From Priapulus caudatus (lineage: Eukaryota; Priapulida; Priapulimorpha; Priapulimorphida; Priapulidae), in the NCBI RefSeq assembly GCF_000485595.1, contig NW_014577731.1, positions 130,367 to 171,209 of the forward strand: DNA of 40,843 nucleotides, written 5' to 3'. Positions 21,101 to 31,659 of the stretch are shown in pieces (the first letter of the stretch is position 1; every line of letters begins with the position of its first letter). Both the position numbers and the translations under genes were made by a program. The notes under the pieces were generated by a model that saw only the letters and a program-made list of their open reading frames with translations, was not told the DNA's origin and searched no databases.

Positions 21101-24100
21101 GATGCAAATCACACACCTCGGCAAGCCAAGGCGTGTGATTTTTCACTCGCCTGCCTTTTTCAAAACACAAGGACTGTTATTAGAGATTATTATTATTAGA
21201 GGTAACACTATTAACAACGCAGTGCCAGGGTCTAAATGGCACACTTTTAGGATTGCTGTGATTGGAGCAAGAGATAAAATGATCAGGATGTGGTTGAATG
21301 TGCACTTTCTCTATGGTATCTGGCATGTTTTTATGTTAGCAGATGTTATTATAGGGGGCTATTCTATCCAATACATACGCGAATCACAGGGAAGGAAATT
21401 AACAGATAGATTAGATTAAAGAAGTATGACTTTAGCAGAAAATCATAAATAGTACCTGATGATGTTTTGGTTTGATTAACATCCCACTGCTATAGATCAG
21501 CAACCGGATAGCTAAATAAAAAATAAGTAAACTTAGTGTCACGTAGTATTATTCCCCTCAAAATTACAATAGGATATATATATATATGTTTAATTAAAAC
21601 AAACATTCATTACATACACATTTTATCTTTAAAAATAGAAATAGAAATGATATATATATATAACACCAGCAATGAGCAGCAACCTTGCTTTCAATTTTGA
21701 CCCTGAATTGTAAGTTTATTTAACTACCAAACAAAAAAGTGAACACGTCACAATAATTATTGCTAAAAAAATTGGTGGGTCTGACTAAGAACGTTAATGT
21801 TTATATTATAAAAACATAATAACAATATTATATATATATAAATAAATAGATATATATATATTATCTACGAGTTGCTTATACTAGGTACCCTTCAAGGCAG
21901 ATGATACAACTCTCTCATTCCCTCTCAGATTTCGGTTGTGCTGAGCCGAGGTGCTCTCTGCATTTACTCCGCCACCCTTTCTCTTCTTTTTACCCTTTTT
22001 TTGACTGCTACTCGCTGTCAATTGGTGTGGTACCACATGTAGCTAAAACATTTGACCGCTTTGATCACATCATCAGTTCCATTATTAGTTTCAAGTAACT
22101 GTACAACACATACGACCAAGTTCCTAACCTCATAGCGTATTAATTTTATACTGCTTATATTTCTAGATATATACAAACCTGTAGTATTGTAGACGGAGGC
22201 ATTATGTCACTCGCAATGTGTTCTATAAGTTGGTCCTGATACTCCTCTATTCCACTAACAGCGCCGGTCACTATAAGCCAGTCTGCCAGCACTGCATACA
22301 CGGTTTCCTTCAAAGTGCTGTAGAAATTATATATCCATATATTATTTGGCATGCAGTCATCATCACTAGTCTTTGTTCCACAACTGCTACTGTAATTAGG
22401 TTTTATTTGTCACTTTTAGTTTTATACAATATATTTTTTATGTCAATATAATCATGTCATATATTTACGTCGAATAATATGCAATAAATTATAGCTATAT
22501 TATATTACAATTAGAAAAAAACAATTTAATTTAATTTTATGCACTTATATTTGGATTCATAGTGTTACCCACTTATAGTTATACAATTGCACCAGACAGA
22601 TGGTGTAACTGTTATATAAAGCCACGAATACTTTTATAATAATATTTTACTTAGTTACCTAACAGATTATCAAAGGTTAGTTAAATTACTAAGATGATCA
22701 GTGCTCAAAAATATCATAGATATTATTAAAAGATGTGTTTTCTATTCAAACTGTTAATTACTACAGTAGAGAAGGATCACTGCTAACAACTCAAATAATG
22801 ATAATCAACCTTTTCAAATGCCTATTTGTTAATGTTAATATTTCAATTCCAAGCTTTTGGCCTCTATTACAGTCTTGGCTTTCCTCAACACAAATGCAAT
22901 TACCTTTGTTGCAATATATTGAAATTTAAAAGTTGAATAAGATTATAAGCCGTTGCAAAACTATTTTCTTGCTTTTGCTTGCTTACGCAAGTATCCGTAG
23001 TGTCCATAGCAATGCAATTTCACAGTGTATATTGTTATTTGCAGATACAATTGCATCCTGGAACAGCAAATTCATTCATGACTTCTATCAATTATATTGT
23101 CAGTAATTTATTGAGAATCATTGCAAGCTAGTACCACAGAGAGCCAGCGCTTATCTGTCGGTTAGTGCTATACTGTTTCTGCCATGTATCAATGGATAGT
23201 ACATTTCATGGTTTTGATTTCTTTCATAGTTATGAAAATGGTAGGCCAGTGCCCCGTGGGAAGGCCACCAAGGAAAGTCTGTAGTCAAAATATCCACCAT
23301 GAATGTATTTTTGTATGAGTGGATATGTTGTGACACAAATAGCGCTTTTTGAATATGTTAATTCTCTTGATTACATGTTGATATTTCTGCTATAATACAG
23401 CTACAATTAAACAACAGTAAATGAAATGTGTACAACGAAATATTGTATTCAGTAATTAACAACATGCACACTGCCCTGAATCGCAAAGGGAACTTAAAGA
23501 TCTTATAAAATAGACAGACCTAAACAGCTTTTGTGGCGAAGATGTGGATGTCATCCATTTCAGAGCTTGAACAAACAGTTGGTTGATCACACGACTTGAT
23601 GGAATCAATTGTCTTCTACAGCTGAAAGAACATTAAAAATGAAAAATTAACCATTTAACGATTGTGTTTAACATTACCAGTATATTTAAGGCACTATACA
23701 TATTTTACATGGAAAGAGCTGCATAAGGCATATATAGACCCCTCTCACAGGACCTCGTCACTTTAGCAAAAAGGTCAACCGTTCAGGCAGTCATCTGACT
23801 TTAAAAGCCATTAAGATTTTGGTAGTCACAACAGAGCATTACTCAATTTATACCAGATACTGCCAAATAATCCCCTACATGCCCTTAAAACCAATCGAAG
23901 ATAACACATACAGCACAACCATCATGTTGAATGAAGATAGTGGTGAAAAGGTAAATTGTCAGGACCAAATCTTACCACAAGATGAGGGCTCGCAGCAGCT
24001 TGAATGCTGAACAGTGAATCTTTGGCAAGACTGCAGCCAGCATTGCATGGTCAACACTGAAACCCTAGAGTTAAACTCTAAAAGTCAGAGTTTGTATTTA

Positions 24101-27100
24101 AATATATTAGCAAACTTCATAAATTTACCACAGAAGGTTACTTCTTTTTTTTAAACCACGAGGACCAATGGTCTGACTGCTGTCTAGTCAAAATCCAGAG
24201 AGACAATATTTCATTCAAAGTAAATACCAAAAATTATATTCACATTGATATTAGCCACGTTCACACGCAGCAAGAAATTCGGTATTTAGCACAAGGCAAA
24301 ATGCGCGGTCCAAGAAATACGGTATCTAAACAGATCCGGTATTTGATGTAAATACGCGGCTTCCCAGACCCCGAATAATTTGCCGTGCTTGAGAAATACC
24401 GGATCTCTTGGACCGCGCATTTCCTCGTGTGAACGCTAAATACCGTATTTCTGAAGCCACGTATTTTATAGACTGGTCCGCACTCGACAGTTCCAGTGTA
24501 ATGCGAGTGGAACTGTCGAGCGCGGACCAGTCTACGTATTTTATCGACAGTTGGTGCGCATTGCATTGTTTATTTCTCATTGTTCGCTTGATTGTTACTA
24601 AAGCAGCTCGCAGCTCGCAAATACGGCATTTCTGGAGCCGCGAATCAGTGTGTAAACGCTCGGCCGCGTATTTGTCTCAGATTCGGTATTTCGCAAATAC
24701 CGTATTTCTGGAGCCGCGAATCAGCGTGTGAACGCTCGGCCGCGTATTTGTCTCAGATTCGGTATTTCGCAAATACCGTATTTCATAAATACGAGGTCTC
24801 GTGTGAATGAGGCTAGTATTTAGGATCATGAACACATCATAGCAGCAGTACCAGATGTGAGGCGTTGATCGAGTGCACTCGACAAATCAAAGCAAGGATG
24901 TTATCATGTGGCACGCACACAACAACTGCTGTCATGTCACCCCTGAAACATTACAAGTGCAATGATAAAAATGTTTTAGAGGCAGTCATTAATAAATATT
25001 ATATGGTTATTATAATGCTAACTATCATCCAAAAAAAGAGCAGATACTTGGTAGTATCAGGGTTCTCCCCAGGCCTTGTGGAGTAAAGAGCATGTGTGTA
25101 TGCGAGGAGGATGGCAGACATAAAAACAAGCAGAAAGCATATAACTGACCTTAGCAAATCACCTAAAATAACAATCACTAAATTAGCCATACATATTATC
25201 AGGAGTAAATAAAAACTTTTTTTCAATTCACTCCTGGTATTAATTATTATATTATGTATTAGAACTCACACTAATAGCTGCTGAAGACATGTTCCAAGAG
25301 TGCAAAACAAACTACTTGTATGAAAATGTTCTCCAATCAATAGGCTCTGGTCAAAAATTCCAGATTGTGATGAAGTTCCACCTATTTGTAAAATGTTAAA
25401 GTTGATTTAAAACAACATTAGCGAAAGATGGGACTCTATAGAAATATGTATATATATAATTTAACTCTCTCTTATATATCATACTGTCTCTCTTTCTATC
25501 GCGATGTGTATCACAATAAGTATCGTATTGTGACCTACGTATCGAGATACGTATCGTATCAAGACCCTAGTGTATCGTTACACCTCTAAATATAAGTGGA
25601 GACCAGCGGATATTACCCACTTCTTTTTCCCCAAAATTGTTTTTTGAGGAATATTTCACTTATTATATAATAAAAGTCAATTTTTTAAGGTTTTCACATA
25701 ACAAACGTTATTTTACGGAGTACATTACTTCCATGTCTTGCAGTATCACTGGATATCTTATCATCTTGGAGAAATACACATTCATACCTGTGTTAAAGTC
25801 AACGTATAACAAGTCCAATGCATCATTCATGGAGCCCAAAACCTTTTCACAGATCTCCATCCATGATGTAGTGTAGTTGATACCATGGTGGCCACTAGAA
25901 CCACACTGAGGCAACAGAGCAAAGCACTCACTAAGTGCTTTAACCTGTAAAGAAAAGGACTATTTATGGACAGCTACAGTATTATTATGTAATAAATTAT
26001 GTCAGCCACAACATTGTTTCATTTATAATCATCATCATAATTAAGTATCATCCCCAAGTCACTACAGAAACCACCAGGAATTACATAGCAGTGAACAAGT
26101 AGCACAACACCAGCTTACAAATACATTGACTGGGGCTTATATAAGTACAGTAACACGTGCCATGCGCTACGAAAACTCGAATTAACAAATTACGTATGTG
26201 CAAATTTATACAAGCCGATCGGCTTGTATAAATTTGCACATACGTAATTTGTAAATTATGACCACAACCTGAAATACGATAACTCACCCATACGTAATCA
26301 TAAATTAAACTTGGGATACAAAGCATATTGATTCGCTCTTACGGAATGGTTTAAAATATTGAGAGGGTTGTTTTACGAGAAAAGTGGCATGCTCAATCAC
26401 CGTAAATAAAATTAATGTAATAATGTCTATGCTATGAATATAGTCTGTCATAAACTTTGCATGTACTTACATTTGTCAACTCAGCAGCATTAGTGGACAT
26501 TAGGTCTACAAGTAGAGATTGAATCTTGCTCTGGAAATAATTACATGTATGCTATGATAATTATAACATGTATAGAAAAATTTCAATCAATTATATTTCT
26601 CCAATTAAAGCTATATATATAGTTAATACTACTATTTACACAGACTGAATGGAAACACTGTAATACTGATTTACGCATGCTAGCATATATCTACATAATC
26701 AGGTGTCGAAATTTCCCAAAGTGACCCACTAGCCAGCATGACTATTAAGAGAAAAGGAATAAGGTATGTGGAGGAGCCATGTTACAAACTGATTGCAGTA
26801 TTCTCCACAATACCCTGATAGGTTTTGCCTCAGTTTTCCCATCCCTACTTAGCCTAGTCTTGGTCTAGCAGAAAAAGCGATCATTTCGACTGCTGGCCAT
26901 AGTACACAGTTCAGTAAAACAAGTCATATGTTCACCACTAAATAATCTAGTTTTTCAGAAATGAAAACAAATGGTAATATACTAATCTACATATCAGCAG
27001 AATGCCCTCCTTCTAATACCTTCATGGGGCCGCAGGAACTGGGAAAGTATCTCATGCAAGCATACAAACACTTCCACGATCCAACTGAACTCTGCAATAA

Positions 27101-30100
27101 TATCAAAATATCAACAGATTTTCTTTACACTATTAAAAAGGGTTGTCTGCACTTTACTTATGAAAGAAGTTCACACATTGCAAATCAGATGTATGGCTTT
27201 TATTAGCACTAAAACCCTTCAAATTTTGTAATGTGACCATGTATAGCAAATAGCTAGCATTTCAACGTAAATGGAATAGTGATATACCTGTAGTCTGGTT
27301 ACGAGAAGCACAGGGATGAGTTGTGGAATCACTGAGATGGCAACCTGCTGAACCAGCTCATGTTCACCAGGCACCTGCTGTAGTATTTCAGCCACTACCA
27401 GAGATGCTAACTCTTTCACAGCTACTGATCCACCCGACTGAAATACGGATGTACATATATATTCACCTATATCATCATAAATTATATTTGTATATACACA
27501 TGCATATATACAGCTACAGTATGATGCAAGATTGTTTTAACAAGCTCAATTAAACATACATGCATGTACTTAATATTCATACTGGAATAAGTGTATACAA
27601 TAAAAGGAAAAGAATTATGTACCATTTGCAAATAGTTTCAATGTATAAGAAATTGCATATGAGCCAAAATATGTCCAGGATTCATTCCCACAAAGGAATG
27701 CATTTTTCCAGGACTTATAGAAGATCCATTTTCTAGGACTAGGGAGTATGGTTATATATCATTGTATCATATTGTATCGTATTGTATTGTATCTTATTGT
27801 ATTTTAATACTTGGAAATTACAGTATTTTAACAGCTTAACATCTCCAAGATTATTTTCTATATGAAAATGACTGTTGTCAGATATACAATACATGTCCTT
27901 GTATTTGAATTAAATGGAAAAAATATTTCATACAAATAAAATAAAATTGGTACCTCCTATCATCTTGTAAACTTGAAATTATTATTGGCACAGTGAATGA
28001 GGACACAATAGAAACATGCTTAATTTCCAAAAATCTTTAGAATTAAACATAGTAATAGCCTATTTTTCTATTATATTTTTAGGAACATATAGCCTGCTTT
28101 CCGGGACCTTTCAGACTAAGAAATTGAGATTTTAGAATAATCAATTACAGGACCTTTCATGTATTGCAAGACCAATATGAAACATGTATATATGATTTTC
28201 ATGGTGTACATAACAAACCTGCAACAACTGCAGCATTCTGTGCAGCCACCCAGTGCAATGCTGAATGAAAATTTCACCATTGCACTGCTGAACTAACTGA
28301 TGGAGAAACACCAGTCCTCTCTCGCTGTAAAACATTATAAAAAATCATTAGTTGCAAATCAAACTATCAAAAGTGCTAATTGTAGACAGAATATATACAT
28401 TATTAGATGTCCACTCCCATACACTTACATACATGTGACAGTATTAAGTTAACATGTACAGTAATTGTATCATTCAATGTTAATCCTGTACCAGATCTAT
28501 CCGCTAACTGTCAACATACTTTCGCTCATAGGGTCTATGTCCCCCAGGGTACTGCCGGAACGTACCCTGGTAACTATCTGATATGGTTAGGGTTAGGGTT
28601 AGGGAGTAGGTGTAGGCAACTACCTAGACTCGTTAGTGGAGTAGGCGAAGTACGGTCCGGTATATTAGATAGTACCAGGGTACGTTCCGGCAGTACCCTG
28701 GGGGACATAGACCCTCTCAGCCATACTTTCACTCCATTAAATAATATGAAATGGCTGAGCCAGGTGAAGTATAAATATGAAACCACGAATACACCTATAA
28801 GTAATGCTGAAGGGGTCGTTGTCATATATGTAGTACCCGAGGTGTCGGCGAGTATGCCGCCTATGCCTACTCCCTAACCCTAACTAAATGTTCTGCTTAC
28901 CGGGAATTCCTAGAATTTATAGAAGAATTGACCTTTGTTATCCAATCAGAAATTGAGCCTTGTTCCTGAAATAAAACATACTGTATGGTCAATGGACATG
29001 TATACGTCTCAGTTCAAAGTGCATGAATTGTATCAGTGCCATATATATTTTATACACTCACGCACGCACACACACACACACATATAACATAGTTTGAGCA
29101 ACAGCAAAATGTAAGTAAATGTATACCACCAGAACTTGTCTACAGTACATGAAGAAAGCCAACACTTAAATGCACTGCTGTGGACCCCGTTTCTTTTGTA
29201 GTAATGGTGGCACGCACTATTATATATTGTATACAATTTGGCAAATTAGGACGAGTTTAAGTAAGTTTGAACTAAGAATGGCGAACATTTTTATAGTACC
29301 TTGGATTGTATTAATTGACTGCCACATTGTGACTTGTGTGTCAAAAATATTGTAATAGTTGACATCTCTGTTAAAATCCACTGTCACGCAATTAATTTCA
29401 GATTTTTTGTCAAACTGAGCTAGGCAAAACTGGTGGTCTTTTCATAAGGTTTCTTTTATCTTATTCATCTCATAAAATAGGCCATAAGTTGGTGAATACA
29501 TTACCCAGGAACACCCAGTTACCATGAGCAAACCAGTGGTTCATTGATTTGTTTGAGCTATTACGTGAAACTCTATCTCTTAATTTTTATGCATAGGTGT
29601 AGCTCAGTAAAATATCAAGATGACACATTTTCCCAAACTATTTTACTTTACTATTAAGCCTTGCCAATTCTGCAGAATATGAATTTCGGCAGATGTCGAC
29701 AAGTGGCATAACTTATTAGGTAGGTTGTACACATGACATAACACACTACCAATTAAGGTTTGAGGTGTCTTTAAATTAATGACGATTTCTTGGAGCTGTC
29801 TACCCAAGAATGAGTTTATAGGGGTGGCCAAGGCGATGGCATTGTTTGTTTTTAATACTACAATAATTTTATACAGGGCCGGATTTACACATTGTGAGGC
29901 CCTGATTAGGCAATTGTTAACAGGGAATAAGGCTGGGTAACAACTGAACTTGGCAATAACGCTGCCAAAATGCACAACAAATTCGTGTGGAGGAGGGCTG
30001 CTCGTGTAGAAATTTAAAAGGCCGTGGCTCCTCGACCGGTAACCGATCACCAATGTTCCATGGCTAAACAACCGGTTAACAGGATGGACCAATCAACAGC

Positions 30101-30870
30101 GAGCTTTCCTTGCACGCCGAACACTATACTAGTTGCTACGACAGTGGTGCTGCCAATTCAATTTGTTGTTTTATCAGAACACTATCAACACATTTTTTGT
30201 AATGAGCACTATTAATTATTCATTTTATTGTGAACCAATAATAAAACTAGTTTAAACAGTACATTTAGCAGCGGTTACAGTGATTTTAGTAGCCTCCCTT
30301 CCCTTCCCTTCGCGAGATGTGTCCGGTCGAGGAGCCACAGCGAATTTAAAAATATGCCGAAATCAGTATTATCAAAAGTAGCCCTAGTAAAGTAGTAACT
30401 AGTATTAGTAAGTAGTATTTATATCTACTTCTGGTATTATTCAAGCTGAGATTTTGAGCGGCCCCTTCAGACCCAGGCTTCAGACTGCGCGAGGGGCTGA
30501 AGTTGTACCTTCTAAGGCTTCTTTAGCTTATGCCTAAATCCGGCCCTGTTTTTGTAACATCGTCTGTGTATCTACCTATGCAATTAATTATATTCATACT
30601 AATTACTATCATAATCATTATCATATCATATGACATATATTTTTGAACCGTCCGTTCGTTGTATTATTAATATTAATAATTATAATATTAATATTATTGA
30701 TTTGTATTATAAGCAATAATTTTTTGCTTAAGTACACTAACATCGTTTAAACACTCATATTCACGGAGGATCCTAGAAAGCTGGTTGTCAGAGTTTCGGC
30801 TATTCTGGTCATCAGTATTAAATTTGCCTAGCATAACCGTAAACACATGCTTTCTCATGGCGGCTGCCAT
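15077..30870 (-). CDS. PELP1: PELP1 (RIX1-type rixosome scaffold) homologue, 16 exons, 824 aa
   Basis: PELP1 is the scaffold of the rixosome/5FMC complex with TEX10, WDR18, LAS1L and SENP3. It supports 60S subunit maturation in nucleolus and nucleoplasm and, in vertebrates, also acts as a nuclear-receptor coregulator. Exons in transcript order: 30736-30870, 28901-28965, 28219-28324, 27288-27437, 26471-26530, 25788-25944, 25270-25381, 24852-24942, 23976-24064, 23520-23621, 22179-22317, 21889-22042, 21456-21511, 18856-19059, 15248-16027, 15077-15151. All introns are GT..AG, all 15 phases agree, and the coding length is 2475 bases. Residue order follows human PELP1 from the RIX1 region to the conserved C-terminal DF(I/V)D motif. 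It is shorter than human PELP1 because the proline- and glutamate-rich expansions are absent. The start ATG at 30868-30870 has a strong context (AAGATGG) and is the first ATG in the frame. Exon 1 joining is the least certain part. Confidence 0.93.
15248..16027 (-). CDS. PELP1: PELP1 exon 15: acidic tail with two SUMO-interaction-like motifs (residues 541-800)
   Basis: The exon opens VSSFCIEALTACEAIIHPRVP, colinear with human VSSFCSEALVTC..THPRVPPL, and then becomes a low-complexity hydrophilic tail. VIEVFDVSDDED at residues 707-718 sits where human PELP1 has TVININSSDEEE, and IELITLADTESE at about 763-774 is a second hydrophobic core followed by acidic residues. Both look like SUMO-interaction motifs. 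PLKRK at 782-786 is a probable nuclear localisation signal. The long poly-glutamate and proline-rich blocks of human PELP1 are missing. Acceptor TTTTTATAG and donor AGT|GTAAGT are clear, both phase 0. Confidence 0.92.
17600..17840. repeat. Dispersed repeat with GGACG array
   Basis: Starts CCTCTTGACCTTTGAACTTGACC and ends with a (CGGACGGACGCC)n run and CTATGTCAGATGAGCTAAAG. The terminal words recur at about 14612, and a related TCCGTTCGTCTGTCCGTC run is at 5060. This is probably a short interspersed or satellite-derived family; the type is undetermined. Confidence 0.55.
18463..18803. mobile_element. 341-bp inverted-repeat element in PELP1 intron 14
   Basis: The ends are GCAACAGGCTTCGCC (left) and the inverse of GCAGCAGGCTTCGCC (right), with one mismatch in 15. 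Near both ends are internal CGGGGC/GCCCCG runs that pair. No target duplication was found. Probable MITE, lying just downstream of exon 14 in the transcript. Confidence 0.6.
18856..23621 (-). CDS. PELP1: PELP1 exons 10-14: second helical region with basic linker (residues 322-540)
   Basis: Exons 10 and 11 give the segment equivalent to human LKVYAILELW..CGASAG (here ETVYAVLADWLIVTGAVSG). Exon 12 holds a lysine-rich linker, SSSQKKGKKKRKGGG (about residue 413-427), in the position of the human PKKLKLD basic motif; it may serve as a nuclear localisation signal. Exon 13 is only 56 bases (residues 454-472, RLLIYSSGMLIKPKHHQ) and was found because exons 12 and 14 leave a gap against human; its phases (1 in, 0 out) fit exactly. 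Exon 14 encodes CRKELYHVLLSFML and PPPLHVAL, nearly matching the human NUC202 region. The intron between exons 13 and 14 was enlarged by two transposons. Confidence 0.9.
19076..19218. repeat. TTA-rich satellite, segment 1
   Basis: Irregular tandem units of ATTATTAGAGGTAACACT and ATTAACACT. The same satellite continues at 20052-20169 and 21177-21217, so it was split by two insertions. It lies in PELP1 intron 13. Confidence 0.75.
19219..20051. mobile_element. 833-bp pogo/Tigger-like non-autonomous element
   Basis: The ends are CAGTCCGGCCTCCTTTATC (left, preceded by TA) and the inverse CAATCCGACCTCCTTTATC (right), 17 of 19 identical. CCGGATA words cluster inside both ends. A CAGT start, a CTCC..TATC pattern and a TA flank are typical of pogo/Tigger elements; the right flank is CA, not TA, so one side has mutated. 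The longest internal frame is not transposase-like. Inserted into the TTA satellite. Confidence 0.65.
20070..20169. repeat. TTA-rich satellite, segment 2
   Basis: Same ATTATTAGAGGTAACACC/T units as at 19076. This piece lies between the two inserted elements. Confidence 0.7.
20170..21176. mobile_element. 1007-bp element with perfect 15-bp inverted ends
   Basis: CAGTCCTTGTGTTTT at the left end is exactly inverted at 21162-21176. The left flank is TA and the right is TT. The first CAGTCC is shared with the 19219 element, but the inner sequence differs. The interior has GC-rich ATCGATCG-type ends, a G-run motif near 21045 and no transposase frame. Tc1/mariner or pogo type is inference. Confidence 0.7.
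23976..30870 (-). CDS. PELP1: PELP1 exons 1-9: N-terminal RIX1 helical-repeat region (residues 1-322)
   Basis: Exon 1 (residues 1-45) starts MAAAMRKHVF and is the least conserved. Exon 3 carries the most diagnostic match, EIFIQHCTGWLHRMLQLLQ, against the human segment ELFQQHCVSWLRSIQQVLQ. Exon 6 has SECFALLPQCG followed by a conserved tryptophan, as in the human CYSRLPSLG region. Exon 7 ends in LQQLL at residues 257-261, the only clear LXXLL box I found in the protein. Exon 8 (NILALICRV) and exon 9 (VLPKIHCSAFKLLRALIL) match human residues in order, and the two together agree in spacing with human, which fixed the acceptor at 24064. The family is all-helical armadillo-like; that fold is family knowledge, not visible directly. 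Confidence 0.9.
24252..24815. mobile_element. 564-bp element of nested palindromes, TTCACACG ends
   Basis: The left end TAGCCACGTTCACACG is matched by the inverse of TAGCCTCATTCACACG at the right end. Inside, CGTGTGAACGCT recurs at about 24426, 24650 and 24725, and AAATACGGTATTT-like words repeat throughout. A near-duplicate of about 65 bases (CGCAAATACC..GAGCCGCGAATCAG) occurs twice between 24600 and 24760. No coding potential. It lies in PELP1 intron 8. Confidence 0.65.
24470..24533. repeat. 64-base hairpin inside the nested-palindrome element
   Basis: Arms 24470-24494 and 24509-24533 are inverse copies with one mismatch in 25 (start AGACTGGTCCGC), with a 14-base loop. A stable cruciform or RNA hairpin is possible. 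Confidence 0.8.
26185..26252. repeat. Perfect 68-bp palindrome with no loop
   Basis: Every base pairs outwards from the centre CCGA|TCGG (between 26218 and 26219), 34 pairs without a mismatch, ending ACAAATTACG...CGTAATTTGT. The flanks are not an obvious direct repeat. It lies in PELP1 intron 5 (transcript order), 250 bases from exon 6. Confidence 0.95.
28524..28721. mobile_element. 198-bp MITE with exact 9-bp target duplication (family A, copy 2)
   Basis: CATACTTTC is present at 28515-28523 and again at 28722-28730. The terminal inverted repeats run about 58 bases (GCTSAKAGGGTCTATGTC, then CCCAGGGTACTGCC, then GGAACGTACCCTGG), nearly perfect. The core is GGTTAGGGTTAGGGTTAGGG and a CCTAGACTCGTTAG segment, as in the copy at 11694. 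A partial relic of the same core in inverse orientation is at about 28835-28885. It sits in PELP1 intron 2. Confidence 0.9.
29874..30548. mobile_element. 675-bp hAT-like non-autonomous element in PELP1 intron 1
   Basis: The ends CAGGGCCGGATTTA and its exact inverse are of the hAT type. The flanking octamers ATTTTATA and TTTTTGTA agree at 6 of 8 positions, as expected for an old 8-bp hAT duplication. Inside, GTGGCTCCTCGACCGG near 30024 is inverted at about 30322. A 149-codon frame on the - strand overlaps it but has no transposase features. Confidence 0.75.
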
Positions 30871-31019
30871 CTTTTGAGGGAAACGCTCGCAGTCGCAGCT
30901 CACCAGGGGCGCTTGTACCGTGTCGGAGTATTTTGACCTCTGACCCACAGACTAGGATCAGAGCTAGGAACAAGGAATACATTGTATATTATTGTGGAGG
31001 AATGTATTATGACTGAGCA

Positions 31020-31366
31020 TATAATAACACATAATGTACATATATGTATATATATATTATTATATTATATATATATATATATATATAATATATATATGAA
31101 TACTACCTAATATGTACAATGTGTTTATAATAACATGCGCTATCAGAGCACGCTATATCCAAGTATATATATATATTACGTACTGAGCTATATAATAAAT
31201 AAATAAATATAACGGTATAGTATTAATATATATATATCTATATTTATTTATTTATTTTATTTTATTTATATATATACTTTATTATATATATATATATATA
31301 TTATATTATCTATATATATATATATATTTTATATATATATATTATATTATAATTATATATATATTA
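31020..31366. repeat. (AT)n-rich field
   Basis: Alternating AT blocks with interspersed TTTATT. It lies upstream of the PELP1 start (about 150-500 bases) and hosts one CAAGAGC palindrome at its edge. Confidence 0.9.
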
Positions 31367-31367
31367 T

Positions 31368-31405
31368 CAAGAGCGTATAAAGAAGGCCTTATTAATACGC
31401 TCTTG
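31368..31405. mobile_element. 38-bp CAAGAGC palindrome with 7-bp target duplication (copy 3)
   Basis: There are two 19-base arms with two mismatches and no loop, centred on AAGG|CCTT. ATATTAT occurs on both sides (31361-31367 and 31406-31412). Because the surroundings are AT-rich, this duplication is weaker evidence alone than those at 14358 and 34811. Confidence 0.8.
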
Positions 31406-31659
31406 ATATTATGCGTATATGAATATATTTGATAATATGATATGATATGATATGATAATATGATAATATTTGGCAGTTATAGGAAATTTGTTTTAATCAT
31501 TTTATATGCACTGAATCTGCTGGCCACTAGCTTCTTTCAAGCATTTGAAAAAGTGTAGATTTCAAAGTTTTATAAATTTTGGAATTTCGAATTTGTTTTA
31601 TTATTGAGGTGGGTATCAAATAGATTATCTTATTACAGGCTCTGTATTCCATGAAATTC

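Noticed and set aside
26961-27206. 81-codon + frame in PELP1 intron 4
   Set aside because: No splice partners, no recognised family, and AT-rich codon choice consistent with chance.
29643-30092. 149-codon reading frame on the - strand
   Set aside because: It overlaps a hAT-like element boundary inside PELP1 intron 1 and has no transposase motif or splice context. Its composition is not protein-like.
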